DNA of 64,000 bases from Zeugodacus cucurbitae (GCF_028554725.1 NC_071670.1:73941001-74005000); one strand, 5' to 3'; positions 10,503 to 24,100 are shown, numbered from the stretch's first letter. Program-made: numbers and translations. Notes: a model not told the origin generated them from the sequence alone.

Positions 10503-11944
10503 TTACAATCTTGGTGGAAGATATTGGTTTGAAGGAGGGACGTATGCGTTCGATGGTGGTTCGAATCCGTTCGTTGGTGGCACGTACTCGTTGGATGGAG
10601 GGCCATGATGGTTCGATGGAGGGACGTACTCATTGGATGGAGGGCCATGATGGTTCGATGGAGGGACGTACTCGTTGGATGGAGGGCCGTACTGATTTGA
10701 TGGAGGGCCATGATGGTTCGATGGAGGGACGTACTCATTGGATGGAGGGCCGTACTGATTTGATGGAGGGCCATGATGGTTCGATGGAGGGACGTACTCA
10801 TTGGATGGAGGGCCGTACTGATCTGATGGAGGAACATACTGGTTTGAGGGAGGACCGAACTCATTTGATGGCGGCACGTATTCATTAACTGGGGGCAGAT
10901 ATCCAGCGCCAGAGTTACCGCCATTATTGCCACCGCTGAAGTGGCCAGTTCCACCTGGACCTTCATAACCACCAGCTGCACTACCATAGCTGCCGCCATT
11001 GGAGTGACCCTCGATACCCGCTTGTTCATGAATGACTTTGATTGTTTTCACTTCGCCACCACTAATTGCGCTTCCACCAACAGAGGCACCATCATGACCA
11101 CCCACAGCTCCGGTATGCTCGTGAATGACTTTAATAGTACTTACATCTCCGCCGCTAATAGCACCACCTCCATAACTATAGCCTCCACTGGCCCCACCAC
11201 TGTGGGAACTACCGCCCACAGCACCACTCTGTTCATGAATGACTTTAATGGTCTTCACTTCAGCGTTGCCAGCATAACCGCCACCGCCAATAGCTCCTCC
11301 ATTTGCGCCGCCCGCTCCATGACCGCCTGAATGGCTCTGTTCATGAATAACTTTAATTGTGTTTACCACACCACCACCTGCAGCACCACCACCGAGTCCA
11401 CCAGCGTGACCACCATGTCCGCCACCGCTATAGCTGTAGCCACCATTGTCAGCATAACCACTTGAGAATCCACTACCGCCAGCTTGCTGGTGTATAACTT
11501 TGATGGTTTTCAAATTGCCACCTTCAATGCTGCCACCATGACCTCCGCCATGGCCATGTCCTCCGTGACCGCCAACTGCTCCTCCCTGCTCGTGAATAAC
11601 TTTAATGGTTCTGACCTCTCCTCCTCCATGACCGCCGTGAGATACATGTCCTCCGTGACCGCCGTGTCCTGCAGCTTCTTCATGGATTATTTTAATAGTT
11701 TTTACTTCACCGTTGCCTCCTGGACCACCATATCCGCCATGACCACCATGACCTCCGTGACCACCATGACCGCCGTTCCCAGCGGGACCACTGCCGTAAC
11801 CACTTCCACCGGCGGCGCTAGCGCCTAGGAAGCCCGCGGAGCTTGATCCTACCAAAATGGCGAGCACACAAACAAAGATCTGCGGATAAAGAGTTCAATA
11901 GATATTCCAAATATTTAACAAAAGTATAACAAATTTACCTTCAT
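10503..11944 (-). CDS. Glycine-rich secreted repeat protein with seven TIKVIHE repeats and a PPSN/YVPP array (460 aa)
   Basis: Two exons: 11939-11944 (ATG AAG) and 10503-11879, with a 59-bp intron (GTAAATTTG...CCGCAG). The start is MKIFVCVLAILVGSSSAGF, a signal peptide with likely cleavage after SSA-G. Residues about 20-310 alternate Gly/Ser/His/Tyr-rich linkers with seven copies of an EVKTIKVIHEQ-like motif (variants VRTIKVIHEQ, LKTIKVIHQQ, VNTIKVIHEQ, VSTIKVIHEH, VKTIKIIHEE). After GYLPP, the tail is a tandem array of PPSNEYV, PPSNHHG and PPSNQYG units ending in YLPPRL. YLPP/YVPP units resemble the YLP-type motif of insect cuticle and eggshell proteins. Gly-rich linkers and beta-prone repeats suggest a structural protein of cuticle or another extracellular matrix. 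I cannot name a Drosophila orthologue with confidence. Confidence 0.8.
10590..10880 (-). repeat. Coding minisatellite of the PPSN array
   Basis: DNA-level tandem repeats of GG(A/G)GGGCC/GACGTAC type units encode PPSNEYV / PPSNHHG / PPSNQYG. The 21-bp subunit is organised into higher-order 42- and 63-bp blocks that are almost identical (for example about 10604-10670 versus 10671-10800). This identity implies recent unequal exchange, and copy number probably varies between individuals. Confidence 0.75.
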
Positions 11945-12013
11945 CGTGTATTTTCCTCAAATGTGACCTTACTGAAAATACGGTTATGAAGAGTCTGTGT
12001 AAACTGAAAAGCG

Positions 12014-12050
12014 AACTGATGCTGAAAGATGCGAGATGCAATCATTTATA
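12014..12050 (-). promoter_or_regulatory. TATA box and TCAGT initiator of the TIKVIHE-repeat gene
   Basis: On the minus strand TATAAAT runs 12050 to 12044. TCAGTT runs 12019 to 12014, with the initiator A at 12017, 33 bases downstream of the TATA start. The ATG is at 11944, leaving a 5' UTR of about 73 bases. This is a textbook arthropod TATA plus TCAGT layout. Confidence 0.65.
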
Positions 12051-13035
12051 CGAAAAACAAAAGACACGCTACGCAGACTTCCGCTTCTGGCAGCGCTGCC
12101 ACCATATATTTGTAGTTAATTTTGCTGTCTTCATATGCGGTGCTGTCTTCCACAACCGGTACTCAAACGCCGCTTTGGAAGCGCGGCCCTAATGTGTCGG
12201 CCGTCTAACGCAGAAATCTGTAAAGAAAAACAACAAATACAATAGTTGTCGAACAATAATCAATGCAGTTACCCAACAAAGGTAAAAGTAATACTGTCAG
12301 ATTTAATGGGTCCGGAATGTATTCGGAGTTTTTTCTTCGTTTTTATTAAGTTTCGTTAGTTAATCATTTAATTTCCATTTATTGTGTCCACATTTGTATG
12401 TTTTATCACTTATGTTAAGACAGGTATGTATGTATGTGTGGGGACGCGCATCTTTATATTCGGATTAGTGGATAGCAGAGCTTGCACGCTCATAATTAAA
12501 GCTAAATTGGCCATCTGCCATCATTGCGTCACTGTCTTGTTTGAAGTTGATTCCCCGACAAAGACATGCTCAGAGTTTTGGTCGGTTGTCGACCTCAGCG
12601 CATGCACATTTTGTAACAGTTAACTAATTGGCCCCTAAGAAACTCCAACTGCTCTTTGGCAATAATCACATAGGTTACGTTACCTCGAGGGACCACATTT
12701 GGAGGTTGCTTCATGAAGCGAGTTCTCATGGTAACTTATCGGATTGCTTCGATGTTTTTACGAAGTTGGTTGGACTGCAACTTTTCTATCATGAGACATA
12801 TGACCCAGAGGTGAGAAGAAACGCTGATTGATTATAGTTGGCGAGTCTGCAGATGCGCCAAAGAGCTATGGGCTTGTAATACACACCCGCTCAAGTTAGC
12901 CAGTCCCACCTACTCTCTTTTGGGGTGAAGTTAGATCAATAATGTGCCACAGTTGACATACATGCCGATTTGGCAGCACCAGGTGTTGTAAATCCGCTGA
13001 GTTGGAATTTGTTTTGACAAATTTCATTTTCATAT

Positions 13036-13125
13036 ATTTGTATGTACGTAGATATGTATGTGGGCCTTTTGTAAATACGAATTTGTATGTACGTAGATAT
13101 GTATGTGGGCCTTTTGTAAATACGA
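13036..13125. repeat. Perfect 45-bp tandem duplication
   Basis: Positions 13036-13080 and 13081-13125 are identical. The unit contains ATGTACGTAGATATGTATG and TGGGCCTTTTG. No mismatch is seen, so the duplication is young. Confidence 0.9.
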
Positions 13126-13515
13126 ATCGTGATCAAAACGTGAGGCGAGACAAAATAGACTGTGAAAAAAGCGAAATATAGGTGAAATTGTGTTAAATGT
13201 GGAAGCACACCAATTTCAAGTTCACGGAAACTTAACTACCTTTGTCATACGTATAACTGTGTGCTTAGTGCACACATAAATGGTAGATGAGTCTGGTATA
13301 TACATATGTCAATATATACAGCCAACAAAGCGTTCGCGCGTATCTTAAAACATACATATTTTAATCATTTATTCATGAATTTCGAAATGATATCGTAACT
13401 TTTATCAATTCCCAAACAAGAGTGCCTCTGTGTATTATGAAATAATACACAAAATGAAATTGGCCAGTTGACTTAATCAGTATAGCAATCGTTTGGTTAT
13501 TTGAAATGCACCGTT

Positions 13516-13610
13516 TTTATACTCACGCAACATGTTGGACAGAGTATAATTGTTTTGTTCACCTAACGGTTGTATACAACTCGTAAAATTTATTGAGATT
13601 GATATAGGTT
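13516..13610 (+). repeat. Fragment of dispersed repeat (GTTTTGTTCACCTAACGGTT family), copy A
   Basis: Starts ATACTCACGCAACATGTTGG, followed by AGAGTATAATTGTTTTG and TTCACCTAACGGTTGTAT. The same block occurs inverted near 29287-29350 and, more diverged, near 51060-51119. It is a terminal fragment of a repeat I remember as abundant in tephritid flies. The right boundary is uncertain. Confidence 0.6.
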
Positions 13611-15144
13611 TCCGGATGGATGAATTCGGATTAAAGCGCGCCTTCTTCCAATATAACACAGTTTTCCTTAAAATTATTTCATTATTTCACAAAAATAGTG
13701 CAAATCGGCGCACAAGTTATGCATATTATGTTAATGCAATTACGAGGTATTTATTCTTCCTCTAATAGTAATGTGGCCTGATCTAAAATTAATCATATTA
13801 GTTAGTAATGCTCCTGACCACCATATAGCTAATAAACGGTAATCCACCGGTTGGCATATATCGGTCAATATGTAAGATATAATATCTCAATAAGATTACG
13901 TGAACACATAGATATATCGTAGCTTTGGACTGAGATATGTAAGTTAAATTGGTTCATGCATTATTTTAGATCTGTTCTTCTTCTTGTGGACGTTGTGACG
14001 AGTGTGTCGAACAAAGTGTTTCTTAGCTTATTGAAATTAAGTATGTTCTCAAACATACTTTAGTTGAAGTCCAAACGTAAACGACTCCTCAAACAGTAAA
14101 GAATTTCGACCTCACAGACTACTCAAAAAGTTAAAAATTCTGATATCTCACAAATCTTCATAACTTCAACAAACTTTGTCATTGACCACCCCAAAAGTTA
14201 ATTCATATTTTGAGAGGTCACGTGACGCTTATGTTAGATGTTGTTGGAAATAAGTACAAATTTTTTTGCAACATTTCCCTCCACTCATAGGAAATTCGGA
14301 GTTCTCTCAGATGTTACTGGATAATCTTCATAGTAAGCTTCTGGGGAAATTGTGAAAACAATTACCAAACAATACCTTTTGAACCCTAATGTAGTTAGAT
14401 TGATGTACGGAGATAGATTTTAAATTATTTTTTTATTATTTTAAAATTTTTATTTATATTTTCAGTGTTTCAGTATATACAAGTTAAGTAGATCTGTGTG
14501 TGTTCGTACTTTTTCCTCATAATACAAATACAATAAATCTACAAATGTATGTGTCCATTTTTATGCGTAGTATGATAACTCTAGCAAGATTTTCTTAATC
14601 CTTAACTTGTCGCATCACCTAGCTTGTGGGACCCTAACCAAAACGCCACTTGTGCGATCATTCAATACTAAATCTACTCAGAATAATAATAACGTCTAGA
14701 AATAAGTGTGTAAATTAGCTACTTAATATTTTAAGTATATATTGCGATCCACATCACAAAAGCAACGGTCTTAATTATTGATCTAGTGATCATACAGAGT
14801 TGATCGTGCAAATAGACCTTAAGGCTCGGACATTCACAGTAACGAACTCGGGTACAAATTGGTGTAGAATTTGTTCATCTGTACATAATTGATTCCCTTC
14901 CATTTCTTATGCTAAAATATATTAAATTAATTAACCTCGCTTAGTCTAAATTATTTACTTTTAAATACTGGTGAGAAACTAACATTGGGTTGTAAACAAA
15001 ATTTTTGGCAAACCCAATCTAACGAGGCTTGTACTGGGCACATACATTCGTACATGCTTTTCAAAGTTCAAAATTTGGGTTCCTTGGGTGCTCTTCAATA
15101 ATCTTTCCAATCAATTCTAAGGCTTAACTATATGCCAACATAGC

Positions 15145-18100
15145 TTAATCTAGTGTTATGTGTGGATTGGTATATGTGAAACCTAAGAATGGCTTTTGGT
15201 CCATTGAATGCAGGATATCCTTTTCGATGGGAGTCAAGCGCACACGCTCCTTTGTGAAAACGCGATCGAAGTACTGCGTATCCAATGGATGTTTCTAAAA
15301 AGACGAAATACTAATTAGTATCCAAGATGCTTTGGCCTTCATTGCAATGTGGTGAATGAAAACTCACCACAAGTGGCTTGAAAGGTGGTGGCAATTGCCG
15401 CTTCTCTAGTAGATCCCAATCGATGGGTCTGAAGAATAGGTGCTCGCTGATGTCACCAGCGGGACTGTATTGAGATCCAATGCGTTTAGTGTAATCCTTC
15501 TCAAGTAGCTACAAAAAAGATTATTTTGTTGCATGACTTGACCAGTTTGATGTAAACTTAAAGACTTACTCCTTTCAAAATACCCGTAGCTTCTGCGGAT
15601 ATGTAAACAGGGAACCAAGGAATCTCATTGCAAATCGACCAGAATAGTTCATCCTCATCGCAACCACTGAACGGCGATTGCCCAATCAACATTTCGTAGA
15701 GTAAAACACCAAAGGACCACCAATCCACGTTTTGGTTGTACTTCTCGCCCTGTTCATTTGAAAGAATACACATATGCAATAAAAAAACGTGGAAACTCGA
15801 AACAATGACTGGGTTTGTACCTTTATGATTTCGGGCGCCATATAATCAGGTGTACCACAGAAGCTATCGGCGGTCTTGTCGAGGTAGATTTGCAATTTAC
15901 ACATGCCGAAGTCGGCAATGCGTACGTGACCTTCAAAGTCTAATAGCACGTTGTCCAGCTTCAGATCTCTGTATCACATAGAAAAGTAATTAAATTATTC
16001 AAAGCAAGAGTACACCACCAATCCATACCTATAAATTATCCCTTTTTTGTGCAGGAACTTTAAGCCGGATATGATTTCAGCTCCGTAAAATCGTGCGCGT
16101 TCCTCCGGAAACCGACCACTCTCCTGTATGTGAAACATTAGATCCCCACCATTAAGGTACTCCATTACAAAGAACAGATGACTCTGGAATAACGAAAAAC
16201 GTATGAAAAATTAGTCTAACAAAATTGTCAGTTGCATAACTGTTTGGTCTCGTGAACAAGGTAGGGTAAGTCAAATCAACAATATTATCATGTCAGAAGT
16301 AATTTTAGATTGTTATGATTGGAGAAACTGGGAAGCTTCAATGAAAAGTGCTTGGCATATTATGAACTCTGACAAATAATCTATGTTATCGCATTTGATA
16401 TTTCTCAGTTCGCGTGAACATCATCGCTACAAAACGACACCTGACGATGCTCGATCGATCGCGAAAACGAATATGTAGCTGCGATAAGTGCGGTGATTTC
16501 TCCTCCGGCGATGTACGCAATTAATGTCGACATTCACTTTAATCAAATGCCCTGATCCACATTTGAAAATTGACCATCGGGCGCGCTGTCTGCGGCAAAG
16601 CGTTCTTTCGAATTCACCTAGTGATGGTCAAACAATGGGCTAAATTTATCATTTCACCTTTCCTCAATCGTTAATTGATCTATTTGGGGTGGCTCATGGT
16701 GTGCCGTTGTGGACGGTGCGGGTGGCGAGGCATGCGACTGCCGGCAGGTGTACCATGTACACACAATATCTTGTCAGCGCTGCGCCAAGATGCGAAAATA
16801 CTAGATTTCGAAAGTATCAGGGTTGAAGAGAAATCTGAAAATGACAACAAGCGCACGCTTCGTGTATCTACGAAAGTATGTACATACTTGTACCGTTTAG
16901 AAATGTTCTTTGGAAACGCGTTTGCTTCACGGAGTAAAACAACCGAAGCGTCAGATACCTTTAGTCCTCATATAGCGTTTATATTCTGTATGTTGTCACA
17001 AACAGCGGAATACACCAAAATCTTACGTTCTAAGAATAGATAAATGCGCGATGCCAAAGCAAAATACACATATGCATATATGTATATGTATGTAAATGGT
17101 GAAAATCAAATTGATGCAGGAACACTCTAAATAATTTGCAATTGAAAAGCAAATTAAAATATGTAGATTCTAGCATAACAGTACTATATAGATATACGAA
17201 GATAGGTATGTGTCAAATGAATACCGAGAATTTGAAACGAAAAAATAAAATAAATAATAAATCGAAATCGAAAACCGTACAAGTTAAAGGCCGACATGAT
17301 TTTCAATTGTCTTCGAGACTCTGCGATTGCTTCCTATTTACCTCCGTTTGAAATGTGCAAAACAGGTGACACAGATACGGATGTTTGGTGCCCAATGCCA
17401 ACACTTTGCGTTCAATTAAGGTTGAATCGACATCGTCATCCTCGAGAACGACATCTTTCTTCAAACACTTGACGGCGTAGTAGTAAGTGGTGTCGCGCAG
17501 CTCAGCCAGCAGTACCTGCAATTTACAATGCGAACGCATCGAATACATGTAACTTAAGTGACTTGGGGACGTAAATAAGTTGAATACCTTGCCGAAACTG
17601 CCTTTGCCCAGCACAGCGAGGAAGTGGAAGTCATCTACTGAATAGTTTTTGAACCGCGGTATAACGGTAGCTGGCGCCGTGAAACGCCCCGACTTTTGAA
17701 ACTGGGAATAGGTATACGACGTTTCTGCAAATAAAGTCCAGGAAGTGTTTAGCATCAAATAATAGTTGGATCTCTTGAGAGCTCTCATCCGAGATTCGAG
17801 TGTTAAAAGTGATTTCCGGGGAATAGTAAGTCTGTGTTTTAGTGGTTACTTCGATGGCAAAGTTATACATAGTATTAGAAATTCTCTTTGGTTTGTAACT
17901 AAAAAAAACGCTTCCCATAGACTGGCGCGCGCTAGTTAATATCTGAAGACTCAGTTAAAAATTATAACAACACTACATTCTCCCAGTACATATTTATATG
18001 TTTGTTAGTATCCACATACATACATATTCATATTCACAAAATTTAAAATAGCTTTTTTAAAAAAGAATATTGAACAAATGTCACGGGCTTGTCATCCAAC

Positions 18101-21100
18101 ATAGCCAATGATTTATTTGAGTTATTTGTAGAAAGTTGATGAAACTAAACGCTAATTTTAAAACATTGATTTATTTCGCACTTTCCTTAACTGATTATAA
18201 ATAAATGCTCTGGCAAATCGTGTGATCTTTTCGGTGTTTTTTTAGTCATCGCAAACAATACCAAACAAAAAACTTAAAAACAAAGATAATATAAAATGAG
18301 AATTGAGAATTTATGCAATTTAAATTTCATATTTGATATTCTTCTTTATTTTCCAAGGAATTTACTGAAGCAGCTGTTCTTAACCTAAAATGGCACATAA
18401 CTCATAGAACGTGTGTCAACTGTCACCGAAATTTGTATGTGTTAGTAAAGCGTTGCGGTTAGTACAGGGCGCTTGAACACGGACACATAGCATACCATCT
18501 TGTTCTTCGTTGGCCTCGATCTTATAAGCTGGATTTGAACTCGGTGGAGTACTTGACGATTCTCGGGCTTCACGTGCGCCTACACATTGGATGAACGAGA
18601 AACGTATACGCTTATATACATATATATATGTGTGTATTTATATAAAGACAAATGTTTCCCAAAAATGCCAAACACGAAATGAAAACATTAACCTCAACAC
18701 ACCTCACATACATATGATCAATGAACATATCTAAAGTGTATAGAATAAGGCGAATGCTGTGCTATATGCCTTACCTGAGCACATAATAGAATCTTCCAGT
18801 ATATATACAAGTATATATACACACAACTGTTATCGATCCTGAACCTTGGAAATTAACGTGAGTGAATTTCACTGACCGACCTCTCACTATTGTTGTCAGT
18901 TGTCATAACTTATATGAGAATTTATCGGTCTTGACTGGCTGTCAAGCTGTCAATCAGTGGTATGCTAACCAGCTAGTCATCGCACGGCTGAGGTCACTTT
19001 TTACAAACGGATCTAAAATTAGACAGTCTCCGCGAAAACTGCTAAGTTTTCACTATAAATAAAGGGATTATAAGTAATTTAGCACTAGTTGTTAAACTAG
19101 ATGTTCAAATCGAGAGTTGGATATTAGTTTTAGTGCTCCGCTCTCACAGAGAGCGATGCCATCTCTCTCGAATAGTTAGATCGAATATTAAGGGTTCGGG
19201 TTAACTTGAAATTGCGACTTTAGTCTTCTAGACTCAATTATTAAAGAGGTTGTTTTTTAGAAGTATCCAATAACAGAGGAGTGTTGATTAAATATTTAGT
19301 GTATTTATATTCCGAAGTGTGTAGTCTTTCAGCGTAACGGTGCGGGTAATATGGAATGTAAAATATGTGCAATATGTAAAATAATACAAACGTGTGTAAT
19401 GTTGTGTGCAAATACATGTGTAACATCTTAGAAGTGCGTTGCATGTTCTACACAGCTGAGGTGCTTGTGCCAAGAAACTGAACGCGATCGGGAGAATGCC
19501 GTCTGAATATACGAGTACATGAGTGTTTGTACGAGCTCACTATATGCACATCTGCAATACTGCTACTGGTGTCATAAAACGGCGATAAATAACGGCAATA
19601 TTTTTTTAAGTATTTGGGACACTGGCCGTAGAAGATCTTCCCACACAAATTATTTGTTATGTGAGTTGCTACCAATATACGAATACGAGTATGGTCGACA
19701 CAATCACCTGACCTGCATGGCCTCAAGCCAATAATGTATCTAACGGTTCGATAAATATTTATGTATGCATTTTAAATAAATACAAATGTACATAAAATGC
19801 TGTATTGATTAATTGATTATTCGAAATGTCTTGCAGAGCCTAGACAACTTGAAGATACATATACATATGTATGCGCAAAAGAACGAAGAAAATGGAAAGA
19901 GTACGAACAAACAAATGTGCTATGTTGTTATGGTTTCTAGCTAGTAATGAATTATTGAACTGCATGGTAGATCTTCACTTGGAACCCTACCATTGAGAGG
20001 TAGCATTTCCGCATTCGTCATTAAGAAAAATATAGATCAGCAACTCTGCGCTCTCAAATTGAAACCATCACTTAGTACTTCGTCGTTTTAGTACTTATAA
20101 CATGTGGAACTGGCTGTTTTTAGGTGTTTTAGCACTCTGGGATGAACATCAATAAAAATATTTTGTACGAATTTCCTTTAAGAAAGCGATTACCTCGCTT
20201 CACGCAGGCCAACGCCTCGACGATCAGTTTCTGGTTGACGCCGCATAAGTTGGCCATCAAGTGCTCGCATTTCTTGTGGCAGTTAACATCACACTCTGCA
20301 TCATCAATCAATCGCCGATATCGTTGTCCAAAAGTTCAAAAGATTCAATAAATATTTTTATACATTTCATTCGGTAATATTAAAATCGTATATAAAATAA
20401 AAATGAAGCGAAACTTTTAGCACTCGTATTATTGTTTACTGAGACATTTATCATTTTATTAACTAAATCAGTTCCGATATATTGCATAAATCGGGTGTAA
20501 TTTGTATAATGTAGAGCAACGGTCGCCTATAGATATAACAGCATATTCTTTGACGGAAAAAATTTAACAAATCAAATAGAAACAACTCCCAACAGTGGGC
20601 ATATGTTAAAAAAAAAGTATCCTGAAAACATTTAATGACGAACATGTTATATGTTACACTAATGTTACAGAAAGTAGGGAGAAGGAAATTAAGGATGTAG
20701 TAAGATAACGGAAAATGTTGTTTTGCTATCATTTTGTAAGAGTATTTGGTGAAGACGGTTATTGTACGTATGAGCCCTTATGTGAGATATCTTAATGAAG
20801 TCCGAGTTCCCACATTATAAATATAGTGATTTTAGTTAGTCTATTTAACTTAAATTAATAAAAATTAGAATGTAGATAGGTCCACAATTTGACAAAACGA
20901 ATTCTAATTTCATAGACAACGTCATTTATAACGACTAGTTATTTGCTATTATTATTATTGTTGTTATTAACAAAAATTAAACAAAGAATCTCTCTGTAAG
21001 GATTAAGCACTCAAACGGATGGTGAAAAGGTTACTAATGAATACAGTTAAACGAAGAAATTAACAAGGAAATTAAAAGACATAAAACTTAAATGTCGATA

Positions 21101-24100
21101 AAACTTAAAAAAATCGAGTCGATTAGATGGTAAGCACCAAGCATATCAGAAGCTTTCAATGAACACCAATGGCTATGAATATCTAATTCCGGGGTTACAC
21201 GAAAGGCACGCAGACGATTAAGAAATTTTTAATATTTTTAAGTAGCCAATTTACAGCAATTGGGATTTAGTAAATCGGAACGCAATTCATGTGAACGTGA
21301 GAGCAATATAATCAGTATTCAAACACTCGGGACATTTACATAGTCACACATACTCATATACACATACTATACACGAATATCGGGAAGGAAAATTGTGTAT
21401 GTTGCGGCAGTTCTGGCAACAGATTAACTAAAATGTCTCCCATTGACGTAGTCAAATATTTCGGCTGAGCCAAAATAATAGGTACTTTCGAAGTCGATTT
21501 TTCAACATTTCTTAAAAGTAAATATATGTCTATAATATATATACATATATATATATATGTATATATGTATAATAGATATTTGTTTTTACTGTTAGAAGCC
21601 TTTGCCAGTCGATAGTAACCACCATACATTTGGGACTGTTCTTCGATTGAGTTTGACGATGTACGATTGGGCATGCAAGTGTTTGTAGACTTACCAAGCA
21701 TTTTTTTGGGACTAGATGGCGCGGTGCCGCCTTCAAAACCCGAATCATTGCTGCAGGTACTTAAGCGTATAATGGCAGAGTTCTCCTTGGATACATTGCT
21801 GCCGCCAGTGGGCGCTCCACTAACGTTGGTGCTCAGGTCGTCCTCGTACTCCTCGGACGTGGTGCACTCTTCACTGTCTTCGGTTTCTTCACTACCCGAT
21901 CCGCTCTCATCACTGTCACCGCTCTCGTCATCGGAATCCTCGTCAGGATACACGGGTTTTTCGCGTTTCCATAGCGGACGCGGTGTCGCGACAAGCGGGT
22001 AACGCGGTGCCTCCTCTTTCACGTAACACTTGTTGGAGGGATCTATTTTAATTTTCTTTTGTGGATCGAAACGCGCCTGTTCGGCCTGTTTCTCTTTTTT
22101 GCGCCGTTGTCGCAGTTTCTTCTTCATGCTTGCACTCAAATTTTGATAATCACAACCGTCCGCACTGGAGTAATTGTCTGAACTGTCCTCGTCATCGCTA
22201 TTTTCCGCAGATGACGGTATGTAGTCTTCTAGATCGGCGTCGACGTCTTGTAAACACTGCGCCAAATTCTGTACTGTTGCGAATTTTGATAAATTATTTG
22301 GCGCGTGTGGCGTTTGTTGGTGATTCTTCTCGTCGTCGTCAGCGTCTTCGTGACTGTTGTGGCGCGCCAACGATTCTGTAGCGACCACTATTGGCGAGAC
22401 GGTTGCAGCTGTTGGGGTCTCTGGGGATGTGGACGACTTCGTAGACGAGGTAACTGGTAGCTTTGTCGTCGTCGTTGTAGTTGTAGTAATAGCGCGGGCA
22501 GCTGTTGTCGCTACTCCGGCTGTGGATGCTATTGTTTTGGGCGATTTTGCTACTATGGCTGTCACGGTTGATGTTTTTGGCGAGATTTTTGTTTTGGCCA
22601 CTTTTTCGTTCGCTTCTTTGTTTATCGCTATTGCAGCTTTTGCCTTTGGCTTTGTGTTTTGTGGTGACGTCGTTTTGGTTTTTGTTGGTGACGTCGTGGT
22701 CTTTGGGGGTGCAATGGAAATGAATTGATCGGCATTGATGGGTGTCACCGGCTCGTTTCGTGGGGACGCTTTTAATTTGGCAACCGTTGTTGTGATAGTT
22801 TTTTCTTTTGCTGTTGCTGGTTTGGGTACAATTTTTGGCTTCGCTCCAGTAATGGTGGGCGATGTGGATCCAGTTGATACAGGTGGTGTTATATCTGCGG
22901 CAGCTGGTAATGCTTTCTTTTGTGCCACCGCTTTTATTTCCGACTTACAGCTTTCTCCAACGAATGTTGTTGTTTTTGTTTCAGTTATTGTGCCGATCGC
23001 TTGTTGTGCACTTGATGCTGGCAATATCTCGGCCTCCTTCAAATTCTGATTAGCAGAGGCAGTAATGGATTGCGGTATGGTTGATGGTGTTGTTGGTTTT
23101 GTATTTTTTGCGTCGGTTTGGCTAATGAATATTTTCGCTTTATCTATTTTGTTGTTGCTTTCGTTGTCGTTCTTCATTTGTGTCGTAAATTTATTCGGTT
23201 GTTGTGCAGGTGACTTGGCGGTTTGCCCAAAATTTATTTTGGTCGCGCCGCTTGTTGCAGTCGTCGCGGCTGTCAAAGAGCTTGCTGCTGCTGTTGTTGT
23301 TATATTTTCGGTTTTAGGTTTTTCTTCGATTAAAGATTTTTGTGCCGTTGCCAGTGAGTTTTTAGTATCCGCTTGTTGTTCCGTTTTTCCTAACACACTC
23401 AAGTTCCTTTGGCCTTTATTCACCTTATCAGACATCGTAGATTCCGTAGATTGAGATCTTCCCACCACGCCTTTTTCATTTGCTTTCGCTATATCTTGAT
23501 CTGCTTTCTTTAGTGCCTCGGTCTTTTGAGCCGTTACGACCGATTTTATTTCCTTTATATTGCTTACGTCTACCGCTGCTTGGGACTCCAAAAGTTCTTC
23601 GCATTTTTGCCATTGGCTTTCCAGTTGCCCCTTCTTTCGGTTCGTCATGTACACAGATTCGCGATTCCCAATTTCGGACCAAAAATCCTTTTCACTGTCT
23701 GACTTTTCAATAGGATTTGACTTAATTTCTTTAATTTTTGCTGGAGAGAGTTTTGTGGATACAATTTTTGAAGTCTCTGTAGTTTCGGTCTTTAACTCGA
23801 TTGGAAGGAACAGCTCTTTTAAATCTGCGCTTTGTTTTACTGAAGAGGAATCCAATGAAGCTGTTGATTCTGAAACGGCCGTATTGGGTGATTGAAAAGA
23901 TTGAGGCGGAGAAATCGATTCGTCTTTATAAACTTCATTTTGAATCTTCGGGCTTACAATTGCTTCTATATTATTAATTTCTTTAGTTTCTTTATAAAGG
24001 TCTACACTTGAGGGTTCAAAAGTGAAAATTTCTGCTGTGCTTATAAATGTGGATTTTTTCGTCGGGGATTTTGCTTTAGGCTGAGTTTTCGCTTTTGGAC

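Larger units (their letters stand above)
12051..15100. other. Intergenic region with small repeats, no gene seen
   Basis: Short frames here carry no recognisable domain. It contains the 45-bp perfect tandem duplication (13036-13125) and a fragment of the dispersed repeat (13516-13610). The right end holds the probable PKC-delta 3' UTR: on the minus strand an AATAAA (from 14437 to 14432) lies about 700 bases after the stop. Confidence 0.5.

Noticed and set aside
12289..12300. TAATACTGTCAG resembles the 5' end of the miR-8 family
   Set aside because: The match stops after 12 bases and no complementary arm is present nearby, so no hairpin precursor is supported.
12628..12831. 67-codon frame with a protein-like look (YVTSRDHIWRLLHEASS)
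   Set aside because: It starts without ATG, has no upstream exon, and no recognisable domain.
22061..23049. Several plus-strand frames of 70-125 codons opposite the large PKC-delta exon
   Set aside because: They are Val/Leu-rich mirror frames of Lys/Thr/Ala-rich coding sequence without own signals.
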